From Diphasiastrum complanatum (Eukaryota > Streptophyta > Lycopodiopsida > Lycopodiales > Lycopodiaceae), in contig CM055107.1 in NCBI GenBank assembly GCA_029204225.1, positions 2,497,923 to 2,561,922 of the forward strand: a DNA stretch of 64,000 nucleotides, in the 5' to 3' direction. Positions 1 to 11,195 of the stretch are shown here, piece by piece. The notes under the pieces are model-generated. The model searched no databases, was not told the origin of the DNA, and saw only the letters and a list, made by a program, of their open reading frames with translations. A program made the position numbers and the translations under genes. Position 1 is the stretch's first letter. The number at the start of each line of letters is the position of its first letter.

Positions 1-1587
1 CCTTTCTGGGTGGATATGCAGCAGCTGATCTACTCTGTTCTGAGGCTCGTTGATTGCGAGGGGTGCACGATGGGCCTCATATACAAGTTCATGGACCGCA
101 TAGGCGAGTCTCTCCAGCGTTCTGAGCTGGACCTTGCCAAGTATAACTTTTTCCGTCTCACCATCCTTTCTTCCATTCGCACTCTGTTTCGTCTTGCTGC
201 CTCAGCATGCAACGTGTAATTGTTGCCTCCATATGGTACGGTCCACAGGTTGGAGCCGATTAGGCGGTTGTGGCGGCGACGATGGGATAAGTTTCACCGG
301 CCCATTCACAGTGTGGCCCACATACTGCATCCCCTGTTTCAGAGCGAGAGGCAGTACGACGATGCGGAGCTGCATGCGGACTGGTTCTCATACATTCGCC
401 TCCTCAGCAGCGACACTGGTATCCGCAGCAGGCTCGAGGAGCAGAGGCTCAGTTACCGGTAAACTCTTGCTCTGTCGTTTGCTTTCGTTCGCTCAATTTC
501 CCTACGCGGGCTCAAGTGTGCTCACACACATCGCTGCTCAATTGCAGGCACTGTCTGGGGCTGTTCGGCGAGGACCTTGCACGTGTCCGAGAGAACAGGC
601 TCCTGCCTGTATCATGGTGGGAGAGCTACGGCGTTGGACAGCCAGACCTGAGGACGCTCGCGTTCCAAGTCCTTTCAGAGGTATGTTATCTAATCTCATT
701 CGTCCAACCAGTTTCCACATTGTCTCTACAAGGTTGGTACTCACTCGAGTGGTTGCCAATTAATGCAGAACTGTTCTGCTTGCGTGTGCGAGCGGAATTG
801 GTCAGCGTTCAGCCTTGTTCACACGAACAGGCGGAACCGTCTGACGACTGAGCGATGCAATGACTTGGTGTACTGCAACACCAACACCAACACTAGGGTG
901 CTTCGATGCATCACGGACACTATGAGGGCAGGAGGCGTAGACACTCTACTCTTGTAGGTATATGTCTATGCTCTATCGTTTGCTTTCGAATTAGTTTAAG
1001 ACATTCAGTTTAATGCCCTCACGGTTGCTTCGGCTATTCTCACGAATGATTGACTTGTGCAGGTCAATCCTGATGAGTGTCTGGTTGCAGCGGCCGATCA
1101 TGAGGCAGAGCCAGAGGTTGATCCAGACGATGCCGCTCGGCGTGCTCTGCGGGGCGATCCCTAACACCGAGGAGACCACCCCCCTTCCTACTGACGTTCC
1201 ATTGCCCTCCTCTGATGATGAGCCCACATATGATTCAGACGAGACGGTCGACCTTGCAGGGGATGGTCCACGTGCCCCACCAAGTACTCCTACTTCACGC
1301 CCCCTTTCAGATGATGGCTGGTCAGAGTTTGCGAGGGAGACAGAGGCTGCCGCCCAGAGACAGATCGCGCAGAGACGACTCAGAGCATCACAGGCAGTCG
1401 GTTCTTCTCAGAGACCCTCTCGTGGCAGAGGGAGACCCCCAGGCAGGAGTGTACCACAGAGGGTTCCTTTCGGCAGACCCAGAGGCAGGCCAGCCAAGAG
1501 GGGACGCACCGATGATTTTTCTAGTCGTTTCTTGGCAGGCGTTGGCCCAGACTTGGAGGAGTCTCAGATGCCTCCAGACTCCTAGCC
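1..1587 (+). pseudogene. hAT-1: C-terminal part of a hAT transposase, decayed and cut by the window edge
   Basis: Exon-like blocks read in order: 1 to about 141 (VLRLVDCEGCTMGLIYKF), 250-461 (RRRWDKFHRPIHSVAHILHP), 547-680 (LLPVSWWESYG), 769 to about 953 (CSACVCERNWSAFSL) and from 1063 (VNPDECLVAA). The ACERNWS-like block is the hAT C-terminal dimerisation region and holds the conserved Glu. Introns 681-768 and the one ending at 1062 have clear GT/AG borders, and the blocks match the hAT-2 and hAT-3 exons in this window. After the acidic stretch near 1150 the frame is lost. A proline/arginine-rich tail with RGRPPGR-like repeats continues in another frame to 1585. The BED finger and first catalytic region lie outside the window. 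Non-functional as seen. Confidence 0.85.
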
Positions 1588-1819
1588 AGACTTTGTATTT
1601 GACACCCCTGAGGATGCATCTGGCACGCAGAGGGATGATTTTTTTAGCACAGACTTGTAGATATTGATACACACAGACTATCATGTATACTGGCATCAGA
1701 TGAGATGTATATATTTTTTTATAGTTTATTCGTGTCATGGCTAGTTTATCCCGATTGCTTACAAATGGTTAGCTCTGTGAAATTTGAATGGTTAGTTAGA
1801 AATGGTTTGCTCCGTGCAA

Positions 1820-1914
<95 letters not shown>

Positions 1915-2640
1915 AGCACATCTGCATCTCTCTCATAACATATGCATCATGTTCAACCATTCAACATAACACGCTAAACCCGACACCCTAACAAATCATC
2001 ATAAACCCACAACCCCACAGCCATAACCATCAAAAGAAGCAACAACCATAATCATTATAACCACAGCCATAAACATCATCAACCCCACATCCTCATTGTC
2101 TCGTAGGCATTGCACCACAGGTATGTGCAGATTCAACATCAAAGCAACAATTGTGTAGCATACCCTTAAACTTGTGTAGAATGCATTAATGGTCTAGGAA
2201 CACAGTCCACAGGTCGAGCCTGGCTCGATTCGGGTGTCGTTCGGTCAAAATGGCCCTTCGACGGGAGAGAAACGCAATTAGGTTAAGCGAAATGGACTAG
2301 TTTTGCAGCTTTCCGTCCGACGGCCCCGTTTCTTCAAACGGGGTCCGTTTTAGGTGCCTTCTGTTTCGGCCAGTGGACAACCTCGATAGGAACCTGTGGT
2401 AATAGATGGGACGAGGAACAGACGGCCGGCCGGCCCCAAACGTACATCCGAAGTTCGATGTTAAATAGGGCTTCAGGGACACTTTGTCCAGTAGGAACCT
2501 GAAAACTGGGAGATGTTTTGAAGCCCCCGTATTGGTACGCAAAATTTCGACAGCGTGTTGTAGCCTGTTGAAGTTGTGCCATAGGTAATCAGTAAGCTGT
2601 TGAAATTCCACTTGAAGTCGTGTATAATGCCAAGAATACA
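1588..2640. other. Non-coding stretch with one long (GA)n tract
   Basis: No convincing coding sequence. It holds the (GA)n tract at 1823-1913 and A/C-rich DNA after it. Open frames on the minus strand (2297-2701) resemble no family I know. No terminal inverted repeat closing hAT-1 could be identified. Confidence 0.5.
1823..1913. repeat. (GA)n microsatellite, about 45 units
   Basis: Uninterrupted GA dinucleotides downstream of hAT-1. Confidence 0.98.
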
Positions 2641-2930
2641 ATATCTTGCTCAACAGAATCAGAATCTTGGTACTCTTCACCATCATCAGAATCTTGCTCA
2701 ACAGTATATTTGATATCCTTCCTTTGGCTGTTAATCAGGGAGAAGTAAACCTTCAATAATGGGCAGTGAAGCCAATTCCTCTTGACAGCCTGTATGCAGG
2801 CAAATCCTTAACTCAACCTGTATGGAGCCCATAAAACTGTAGAGAAGAACGTGGTTAAAAATTTTCTAGATGAAGGGCATTTCCCACGCACAAAGAACAC
2901 GAGGATACTTCTCCCAAAAAATCTTCTGGC

Positions 2931-3026
<96 letters not shown>

Positions 3027-3262
3027 TCTGTTGTTTGAGGAAAGTAAATTTGGACGATTCCTGCCGTGGCACGACATGCAATCTCCCGAGCATTCAGAAT
3101 TCGTCAAAAGCACAAGGACCTTATGCTTTCAAAAAATATCATCCTGCGATCCGATCATCCCATTCTGTTCTGCTGCAACAGTGACAGAATTCCTGTTTCC
3201 TTTCAGTGTTGTTGTTGGAGTTCATCCCAAAACCCTAAACCTATCTCATCACATAGGCCATA
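2641..3262 (+). repeat. Dispersed repeat, copy 1, containing a (GA)n tract
   Basis: The segment 3030-3262 recurs inverted at about 8900-9180. The short block at 2660-2735 (ATCAGAATCTTGCTCAA...) recurs in direct orientation near 10255-10310. A pure (GA)n run occupies about 2934-3022 and is absent from the inverted copy. Frames run through it (for example FLPWHDMQS), but no known domain is visible. It could be part of an unrecognised mobile element. Confidence 0.7.
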
Positions 3263-3674
3263 TTATTGTGTAGGTCTTGAACTTCCCTGTGTTGAATGAC
3301 ACTATGGAGCATAAGTATTAGTATTTAGTAAGTTGTTGAAGTTCATCCAGGGAGCGCATCGTTTACCTGTATTTATATAATAGTATAATATAGATTTATC
3401 AGGGAGAGAGAGACCGTAAGGGCACGAGACAGAGTTCTGGAGACTCAAAAAATATAAATTGTTGCTCTTTCATGTCCGATTTTGTAGATATCAGACATGA
3501 GAGGCATGGGCAGTGGTTAGGTTTGTTGCAAATTTTTTTGGGTACCGTTTTCCTCTTTTTTAACAGGATGGGGCAGATGGGTGCCAGACACCGTCTGATA
3601 ATTAATTCCGGGGGGCGGGTAGGGGTCATAAATTGTTTTTGTTTCGCTTTCGGGATGCGGGACAGTGAGGATAT
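3263..3674. other. Gap without recognisable gene
   Basis: AT-rich DNA next to the left end of hAT-2. Short open frames only. Confidence 0.4.
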
Positions 3675-3957
3675 CATAGTTGCACTGCGTTTCTGAAACG
3701 CGTTTCGGAAATATGGAATTTTTTTCCAGAAACGTTTTTTTAAATTTTTTTTTTTTTTTTGGGTTTTTTTTTGTGCAATATGGGTATCAGGTGAAAGCTC
3801 TAATTAAGAGCATAATTACTGTGTATTTTGCCGAACGTTTCGGGTGCAGGATGGTCTAGTTTAGGTGCATTAACTCCTAGGTTTACGCTTTAACTCCCAG
3901 GTGCATTAATAAAAAAATATGATGCCCCAAAATTTAACTCCCTCTGTCTCTCTCTCG

Positions 3958-3969
3958 CTCTCTCGCTCC

Positions 3970-4025
<56 letters not shown>

Positions 4026-4168
4026 CTCTCTCAGATCCAACAAACTAAACAAAAATGCTGAATCATGCTAAACAAAAACCATGCTAAGTGTTCTAAACCA
4101 ATCACCATACTGCATCGTCCTAAACCGTACTAAAGCATTTTTCAACCATATGGAATCGTTTTTCAACC

Positions 4169-4206
<38 letters not shown>
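3958..4206. repeat. (CT)n microsatellites inside hAT-2
   Basis: CT-rich DNA from about 3945, pure near 3972-4021, and a second (CT)n tract at about 4172-4206. Both lie downstream of the transposase stop codon. Confidence 0.95.
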
Positions 4207-4209
<3 letters not shown>

Positions 4210-4327
4210 GAACAATACTGAATCGTTACACTGTTGTGAATAGGATCATTGTAATATATAATATCGGGCCACATGGCACCAAAATGGAGTACAATGATGT
4301 TCCATGAACATAATGAAAACTACACAA

Positions 4328-7300
4328 CTAAGGCTCGTCAGAGTCATGGTAGGAACCATCATCTGAATCTGTGCCTGACTGCAGATCCCAAGGGTCTGTA
4401 GATGAATCAGAACTGGAGGGAGCCATATGCCGTGGTGTGGCCCTGGCTCTGCCGTGTGCTCTGGCTCTTTGCTGCGTGCTCTGGCTCTGGATCCTCCCCC
4501 TGCCTCTACCTCTGCCTCTGCCTCTCTCCCCTCCTCCGCCCCCCCTCTGCCTGCCCCCACCCCTGTGTCTACCCCTGCGTGTCTGTGTGTCAGGTGGCTG
4601 TGATCCAACGCCCTGGGATGGCCCTACCCACTGTGATGATGCCTGGCCGACGACTGCCTGTGATGCTCCACTGTTGTCTACAAAAAGTGAACTCAGCCCC
4701 CCCCCCTCCCAGAACCTCTAGGTCTCCCCCTAGGCCTACGTGTAGGAATGGCTGGCTCCTCCTCTATTTCCGCATCAGGGTCCACCAGCAAGTCAGCAAG
4801 GTCATCCCCCTGTGCCTCCGCCCCCATCTCCTCATCCTCCTCCGTATCCCCCTCAACCCACTCCTCCTCCTCCTGATAGTCAGCCCCGAGCTCCTCTCCA
4901 CCCTCCAAGCCCTCATCATCCCCCTCCTCATCCCTAGCCCTCTGCCTGTCTGCCCTCCTCGAACGCCGTAGAGCCCGTGCGTCAGCCTGCGCCTGTCTAT
5001 ATAGATCTATATAGATCTCATCATTCATCTCCTCCTGCGTGGGTGGTGCCCGAGGAGCAGCAGCTGCCGAATCCACCAAGCAAGTGTCAGGGTTCACCTG
5101 CAACCAAAAACAATACATTGTTGTCAGCAATTCATTGCATAATTCAAAAGCAATTCAGTTTGTCAAAGCACAGCAAGAAACAGGGGGTGATGATGTGACT
5201 CACCTCGAGCATCTGTCCCCCTCCTCGTGTGCGCCTCAGCATACGGCCGTTGTTCACAAACACCAACTGCCTACACTGCTCGATGGACAACCTCTTCCTC
5301 TTCTGCGTGTGATACAAGGCCCAGGTGCTCCAATTTCGCTCGCAAGCTCCCGCTGAACAGTCCTGTGCAAGGACTCTCTCGGCCAGTCGTCGCAGGTCAC
5401 CTGTGCCGCGCCCATGGTAGCCCCACCATGAAACAGGCCTCAACATATCCTCCCTCCGCCGACTCTGCTCTCCATCGAAAGGAAACTGGTAGCGCTCAAA
5501 GATCAGCAGCTGATATGCAATGTTAGTGAGCATCGGACCTGTTGGCAGAAGAAAAAACATGGCTCGTGTAAGTCCTCTTGAATTCACACACTAGCAATGA
5601 GCACACTACAGTCACTACTGTAGTACTTAGCCTACCAAGCAATTTATCACACGTACCTGGTCCAGGCCATACGCGCTCCGTGTACTCCACCCATCCCCGG
5701 TGCAGCTCCCGATCGTCCCGATCCCGAGTCTCGCGCCACAAGGGGTGCAATATGTGGGCTATGGCGTGGATGGGTTGGTGGAAGTAGTCCCATCTGGCCT
5801 CCCAGATACGTGAGATCTCGCGCCTCCTGCAGTAGGCAAATCACAACAATCATGTAACCATAGCTGCCATAGCATAAAAGAATCGAATCAGACTTGAGTG
5901 AGAAACAACAAACTAGACACTGAAGAGTCATACCTGTGCTCGACCAAGGCTGACGTCTGAATCCCCTCGCCGATGCGGTCCATGAACTCGTAAACGAGGC
6001 CGAGAGTGCACCCATCACAGTCTACCAGGCGCAGCACTCTGAAAATGGGTAGAAGGACCCCAGTAATCTCCTCAGAATCTCTCCAGAACGGCTCACCAAA
6101 CACAGTGGACCGGAAAAACGCCGCATGTGGGACGTCCATGAACTCTCGGAAGGACTCGTTGGAAACCATCTGCCGCAATGCGTCCTTCACTAATACTAAT
6201 CGCTCTAGCACCAAAAAGTAAAAGGCAAAGCGTGTGGGTGCTGGCTTCTTCAGGTTCAGGTGCGAGAAGGTGCGGAATAGGGCCAGCACACGCCTCTTCC
6301 TGGTAACAAAAGTGACCAGGCGCATGGCCGTAGAAGTGACCTGCAACACAAACATCCAGTGAAACATTTAGACAATAGTTGAGATGTGTTTAGCAGCATG
6401 GAGTAGGCGTCAATCAAGATAGCATAGCAAATGGAGAAACCAATACCTATCTGATACATAGAAGTGCACACAGGTCATGGATGAGCACCCTCCTGACGAA
6501 GCATCCTGCCTCGCAATGCCTCTCGTCTGGGAGGCATCCATGTAGCATCCACGGCTGCGATCTGTGCGCAAAACTCTCTGAACACCCAAGTGTCAGCAAC
6601 AGCAAAGGAAATGCCGCACTCGTAAAAGAACTGGCCAACAAGTCGAGTGCACCGGGCATGCTGCTCTCTCTGCCACCCGCATCGATCAAGGGTCTGCTGT
6701 CTGGGCCTAACCTCTCTGTGCTGTGCACATGGCGATCGTGGTCTAACACGCGAACCGGATGGCTGATCTGTGGGTGTATCACTCTCTCTGGGAGGACCTG
6801 TCGAACCATGTGCTGCATCTGTCGCCGAAGAAGAGGAGGGACGAGAAGGACCCGCTGCTGCTGATCCAACCTGCTCATGTGACGCTCTCCCCTCTGAAGT
6901 AATCCCTGCTGCTGCGGGTGGAACTGGAGTGGCACTGCCTGGACCATGCACTGCACCTAAACCCTGCCAAGAACGTGCTGTACTAGGCTCTGCACCCGTA
7001 GTAGGCCGTGCCTGCATACCTGTGACCCCTGCCTGTGAACCTGCAGCTGCTCCTGCCCCCTGTCCCTGTCTCTGTCCCTGTCCCTGTCCAGAAACCTGTG
7101 ATGCAGCACCCTGTCTCTGTCCCAGTCCCTGTCCCTGTCCAGAAACCTGTGATGCAGCACTGTGCCCGTACGTAATAGACAACCTCTGTCTCTCCTCATC
7201 GGAAATTTTGGGGCAATCAAATATGCCCAATGCCCGACCACCCAGCCCTCTGACCCTCAGTAAGTGAGCCCTAACCCTGGTAAGTGATCCTGTGAAGAGA

Positions 7301-7419
7301 CCACCACAATGCAAGCATCTCCATCTACGGACACCCGAGCCATGTTGTGTAGCCACATCCCCCTCAGTAAGCTCAACCTCGCCCCAAAGGCCTCGGCCCT
7401 GCACCGGCATCGTGTCCAC
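4328..7419 (-). pseudogene. hAT-2 transposase lacking its catalytic centre
   Basis: Exons inferred from GT/AG borders: 7419-6489 (BED-type finger with CLHCGG and an H/C tail, then a Gln/Gly-rich linker), 6340-5934, 5826-5657, 5538-5204 (SAGACERNWSTWALYHT) and 5097-4328. Against hAT-3 the two exons with the NGWTD and TDNASN motifs are absent. Only about 150 bp separate the BED exon from the exon starting VTSTAMRLVTFV. The first and second catalytic Asp are therefore missing, and by my count joining the flanking exons changes frame. The last exon also shifts frame in a run of ten G (minus strand) near 4697-4706. Beyond it an RG-rich, then acidic, tail runs open to TAG at 4328-4330. The DNA-binding and dimerisation parts persist. 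An acceptor-like site just upstream of the ATG suggests a 5' UTR intron. Confidence 0.85.
7040..7165. repeat. Short tandem repeat in the hAT-2 linker
   Basis: CCTGTC/CTGTCC hexamer-like units and a duplicated block of about 60 bp (CAGAAACCTGTGATGCAGCA occurs twice, near 7088 and 7139). It encodes the Gln/Gly/Arg-rich linker after the BED finger on the minus strand. Confidence 0.85.
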
Positions 7420-8357
7420 ACGAGATCAAACCTGCGAACAAAAACAAGCAAACAACCGTTCAGTAGAAGAAAACACACTGCATTGAAAAACATTACCAGC
7501 CTAAAACAGAGCTGAACACATCCGAGCGCGCGTCACATTGATTCTAGCAAGATCATAGCAACTGCCAAAAAACACACGAGACAGGGCGAGGGATAGAATA
7601 ATTCCAGTGCGAGCAAAAACGGGCGACTGACGCTAGCACAGGAGTCCTTGCAGGCGTCTATGAGTCCAATGCAGGCCTAAACCACACTACTGGCGGATGC
7701 TTGCACGATGCTCTAACCCTAAACCCTAAAAGACATGGAATTAGGCAACAAGATTGAAATTTGTGCTACGGACGTAGACGGGCAGAACGGAGGTCACAGG
7801 AGTCTGTGCGGGCATGTGGAAATGCATTCTAGGCTTAGACACCACCTGAATCGGTTGCCTAGAAGCCATTTTCTGAAAATGGCAAAAAAAAACAAGCATT
7901 TCGATTGTGGTGTTCAAATCTCACAAGGTGTGCCGTAATGGTTGAAACTGACCCCGTAGGAATCACAGTGGGCATGAAGAAAGGTGGTCTAGAGCCAAAC
8001 TGCGCTTGATTTGGTTGCCTACAGTTCAATGTCAACACTTGCAAAAAAACAAGCCTACACTTACCAAAAATCGAAAACTGATCGTTTCGAGCTCAGATCC
8101 CCCTGGCACCGTGCACACCACCTCCGTATCGCTGAGTAGATGCCTGTCGACTATCCACACGCCAAGATCCGATGCCTACAGCTCAAAACAAAAAAATTAA
8201 CACCTCCACGGCTGGCGCGATTCTGGCCGTGAAGAGGTGTTCAAAAATTTTTATTTACTATTTTTTTTAAAAAACGTTTCTGGGCTGAGAATTGCGTTTC
8301 TCATAAACGCGATTTCCGAAACGCTCAGCCCCAGAATCGCGTTTTGGTGCAACTATG
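7420..8357 (-). other. 5' flank of the hAT-2 gene
   Basis: No other gene. At 7711-7731 the word ctaaccctaaaccctaaa resembles a plant telo-box, an element found in some promoters. Its role here is only a guess. The terminal repeat lies at the far end. Confidence 0.45.
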
Positions 8358-8365
8358 ATATATAT

Positions 8366-8650
8366 ATCTAAGGAAGCGGATGGCGGACGCGGACGCGCGT
8401 CCGCGTTCGGACGGGGACATGCCAGGGGTGCGTCCCCGTTCGATTTTTTTTTTTTAAATTTTTTTTAAAAATCTTTTAAAAAAAATTTAAAAAAAAAATT
8501 GCGTCCATACCCCAGACGCGTGCGTCCGGGGGTGTCCGGACCCCCGGACGCATCTGTTTTTTTTTTCAATAAAAAAAAAAAAAAAAAAAAAGACGCGTCC
8601 GACCCTGCGTCCGGGTTCGGACGCGGGCAAAACGGCTCGGACCCTCATGT
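8366..8650 (+). repeat. GC-rich repeat X, copy 1 (dense GCGTCC/GGACGC words)
   Basis: Starts CTAAGGAAGCGGATGGCGGA and ends GGCTCGGACCCTCATG. In between are many GCGTCC and GGACGC hexamers separated by poly-A/T. An inverted copy lies at about 17955-18160 and a partial copy at 17790-17875. A small non-coding mobile element is likely, class unknown. Confidence 0.7.
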
Positions 8651-8653
8651 ATG

Positions 8654-8702
<49 letters not shown>
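8651..8702. repeat. (TA)n microsatellite
   Basis: Pure TA tract joining repeat X to repeat Y. Confidence 0.97.
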
Positions 8703-8705
<3 letters not shown>

Positions 8706-8896
8706 TAGTTCACTGTGGTACCGCCAGTATGGTACCGCCGTCAGATCCGCGGTACCAGGGCAGTACCATAATAAAAAAAAAATTTAAATTTTTTTCTTGT
8801 GTTATTTTCGCAAATATATATATATATATATTTTTTTTTTGGTATCGCGGTACCAGTATTGTCCTGCGGTACCGGGATCCACGGTACCCAGTTATC
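8703..8896. repeat. Repeat Y, copy 1 (GGTACCGCGG / GGATCC words)
   Basis: Begins TCATAGTTCACTGTGGTACC, close to the hAT-2 terminus, and ends GGATCCACGGTACCCAGTT. Palindromic GGTACC words cluster at both ends around an A/T-rich middle. A related stretch lies at 18165-18240. The dispersed repeat resumes right after it. Likely a miniature inverted-repeat element. Confidence 0.6.
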
Positions 8897-9180
8897 TGAT
8901 GAGATCGGTTTAGGGTTTTGGGATGAACTCCAACAACAACACTGAAAGGAAACATGAATTCTGTCATGGCTGCAGCCGAACAGAATGGGATGATGAGATT
9001 GCAGGATGAGAATTTTTGAGAGCCAGTCTTTGTGAGTTGAAGCCTTCTCAATATTTTTCTCTGCATTTATTTCTCCCACAAGGTGATAAACAAAGACCTT
9101 GTGCTTTTGACCAATTCTGAATTCTTGGGAAATTGCATGTCGTGCCACAACATGAATCCTTCAAATTTACTTTCCTCAGA
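8897..9180 (-). repeat. Dispersed repeat, copy 2 (inverted)
   Basis: The reverse complement matches about 3030-3262 with scattered changes. It carries an extra stretch (about 9020-9080) where copy 1 is shorter, and lacks the (GA)n tract. Repeat Y lies at its distal end. Confidence 0.75.
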
Positions 9181-9735
9181 TGACAAACCAATCTAAGGAC
9201 AGACAGGGATTAATACATATCCCTGTCAATGAGGCCTCTAGCTTCATTCTATTATTTGTACACGTCTTCTCAGGTAATCCAAGTGCCTTATGCTATCCGA
9301 GCATAAGTTTCAAAAAAATTGTGAAGTCACAAATAGCAGGCAAGTTGTCTAGAACTTCTCCTTTATCCTAGCTAACAAAGCCTCCTTTGTCCAAGGTCCG
9401 TTATCCAAGGTTTAGGGTTAGGGGATTGTCATTTTGTACAGTTTGTTATCCAAGGTGCAGGTCAACCAGATTCACATTTTTTGCCTTCTGGGGGCAGTGA
9501 TCAATACCCATTTCACCTAGATATTTGGCCAAGAAGATTTGTAAGAAAGCAATGGTCAAAAAGGTCTTTCCAGTGCTTGGGGAAATCTAGGGTGCAAAAT
9601 CGGGCGTCCTATCTTTGGCACAACTACGTAAACTGCATGCAGGATCAAGCTCAAGACCAGAAGATTTTTGGGTGAAGTGAATGCTCAGCATCTCAAGAAG
9701 GACCAGTTGTGACTCCACTTCTAGAACTACATACG
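9181..9735. other. No recognisable gene
   Basis: Short frames only. GTTATCCAAGG words occur near 9400 and 9450. Confidence 0.4.
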
Positions 9736-10099
9736 AACATGCAAACAAAAATGTTCTGCTGCTGAAGCTTTCTTGAGAATTGCAGCTTTACTCCTCCATG
9801 AAAAAGGTACGTACACAAGTGAGCTATTTTTCATTCTGATTAGTGGAAGATCTGCTCATTACAACGACACAGACTCTGCAAATTTTGTTTGGAAAGTCAT
9901 TAATTGCTCCTTCAAATCCACGTCAAACATTTTTAGGGTGATTTCAGAGACAACACCCATTGATTTCCAATCAGTGGATTTTCCTGCCGAGGAAGCGAAG
10001 GTCTTGGAGTACCAAGAAAAAGCGGAGCTAGACTCTGCAGAATGGCTTGAAGTTGAGAAATATGTTGAGACTCAACGGAGTGTGTTCAAGGATTGCTGA
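9736..10099 (+). CDS. Unrecognised open reading frame, possible exon
   Basis: Open from about 9736 to the TGA at 10099. The C-terminal third is charged and looks coding (for example FPAEEAKVLEYQEKAELDS and WLEVEKYVETQR). A donor-like GTACGT sits at 9806, so the real exon structure may differ. I do not recognise the family, and a retrotransposon or host-gene fragment are both possible. Confidence 0.3.
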
Positions 10100-10150
10100 A
10101 GAGCTTTCAGAAAGGTGCTGGATACAGAGCTCCTGGACCTAGGCAAACAC

Positions 10151-10246
10151 TTCAGACTCATGGAAGAGCTCGAACTTTCTTCCTAATTTCTATCACACTT
10201 CAGACTTATGGAAGAGCTCGAACTTTCTTCCTGACTACCTGAAGGC
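10151..10246. repeat. Tandem duplication, 48-bp period
   Basis: TTCAGACTCATGGAAGAGCT and TTCAGACTTATGGAAGAGCT begin units at 10151 and 10199, each followed by CGAACTTTCTTCCT. Confidence 0.9.
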
Positions 10247-10524
10247 TTGTACTCTTCATCAGAATCTTGCTCAAGGGTATATTTGATATCCTTCTTTTGG
10301 CTGTTTCTGGAGATGTTAAGAATTGAGTTGTGTCAGCTAACACTCACAATTTGGCGTAGTCATCTGTATTCCTTTTACATATATGCCCGATTCCATAGCT
10401 CGAGGAAAACAACTGCAACAAAGCTGCTGCTCACAATTGTAAACCTCAAGGATCTCCAAGTTCATAGCTGGTCTTTGCACAGTCTAGCTTCATCTCAACA
10501 TTCGAGCTCCCTGTCTGTGTGTGT

Positions 10525-10581
<57 letters not shown>

Positions 10582-10856
10582 ATTTTCAGCTCATTACTGA
10601 TATTACATATGTTAAACACATACATACATTATGTTATGAGTACAAAGATCGCGTTTCACAAATTTTGTATAATAGCATGATACTACAATGGCTTCGTCTC
10701 TGGAGTATGTATGTAACCTTTCGTTACTTATGGAACAACCAAACATTCATACTTTCCTTTGAAGGATAGTAAAGCCTATTGTATACTGTACCAAACTTTC
10801 ATCCTTTCATATCTATGATAAGGAGTTTGAATCCACACAACCATTCATAAGGTAAG
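10247..10856. other. No gene; holds a (CT)n tract at about 10530-10580
   Basis: The first 60 bp match the dispersed-repeat block at 2660-2735. A short (TG)n then (CT)n microsatellite follows. Nothing else is recognisable. Confidence 0.6.
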
Positions 10857-11195
10857 AAGTGCTTCATCGCTGGTCATTAAGAAGCTTTTGTCTCAACCTA
10901 CCATATGTGATGGATACCTATCATTATCACGCTTACAAAGTATGTAGAAGGAAGCACTGGTTCATCGCTTGGACAGCTTACCATATATATCCATTTTTTG
11001 AGTATCTAACTCAAGACAAATCGTTGCAGGTCCATCGCTGGACAACAACTCATATATCTTCAAAAAACTTCTACACAGTTGAGCATGTTTCATCGCTGGT
11101 CCATCGCTGGACAGCGGATAGTATTTATAAAAAAAACGCCATACAAAAATGTGTATTAACCCTCGCTGATCCATCGCTGGACAGCGGATTTATAC
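10857..11195. repeat. Degenerate tandem array, about 70-bp period, core CCATCGCTGGACAGCGGAT
   Basis: The core recurs near 10864, 10961, 11031, 11101 and 11170 with changes, plus an extra half copy at 11090. The spacers are AT-rich and poorly conserved. No coding logic is visible. Confidence 0.7.

Larger units (their letters stand above)
3675..8357 (-). mobile_element. hAT-2 transposon, internally deleted
   Basis: The left end at 3675 reads CATAGTTGCACTGCG. The right end, read inward from 8357, gives CATAGTTGCACCAAAACGCG. The first 11 bases match as an inverted repeat. Subterminal DNA at both ends carries several GAAACG/CGTTTC words (3689-3735 and 8273-8345). The transposase remnant lies between them on the minus strand. 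The flanks are AT-rich (gaggatat and atatatat) and give no clean 8-bp duplication, so the exact borders are uncertain by a few bases. Confidence 0.7.

Noticed and set aside
2808-3113. Open frames made of (SL)n or (RE)n through GA/CT tracts
   Set aside because: They are dinucleotide repeats read in frame. The same pattern occurs at every such tract (for example 34583-35165 and 62612-63104).
3667-3674. Target-site duplication for hAT-2 (gaggatat / atatatat)
   Set aside because: Only partial match in AT-rich DNA, so it is not counted as a duplication.
7711-7731. Telomeric repeat array
   Set aside because: Only about two and a half CCCTAAA-like units, so it is not an array. Possibly a promoter telo-box.
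10857-11195. CRISPR array
   Set aside because: The repeats are degenerate, the spacing drifts, the context is eukaryotic TE-rich and no cas genes are present.
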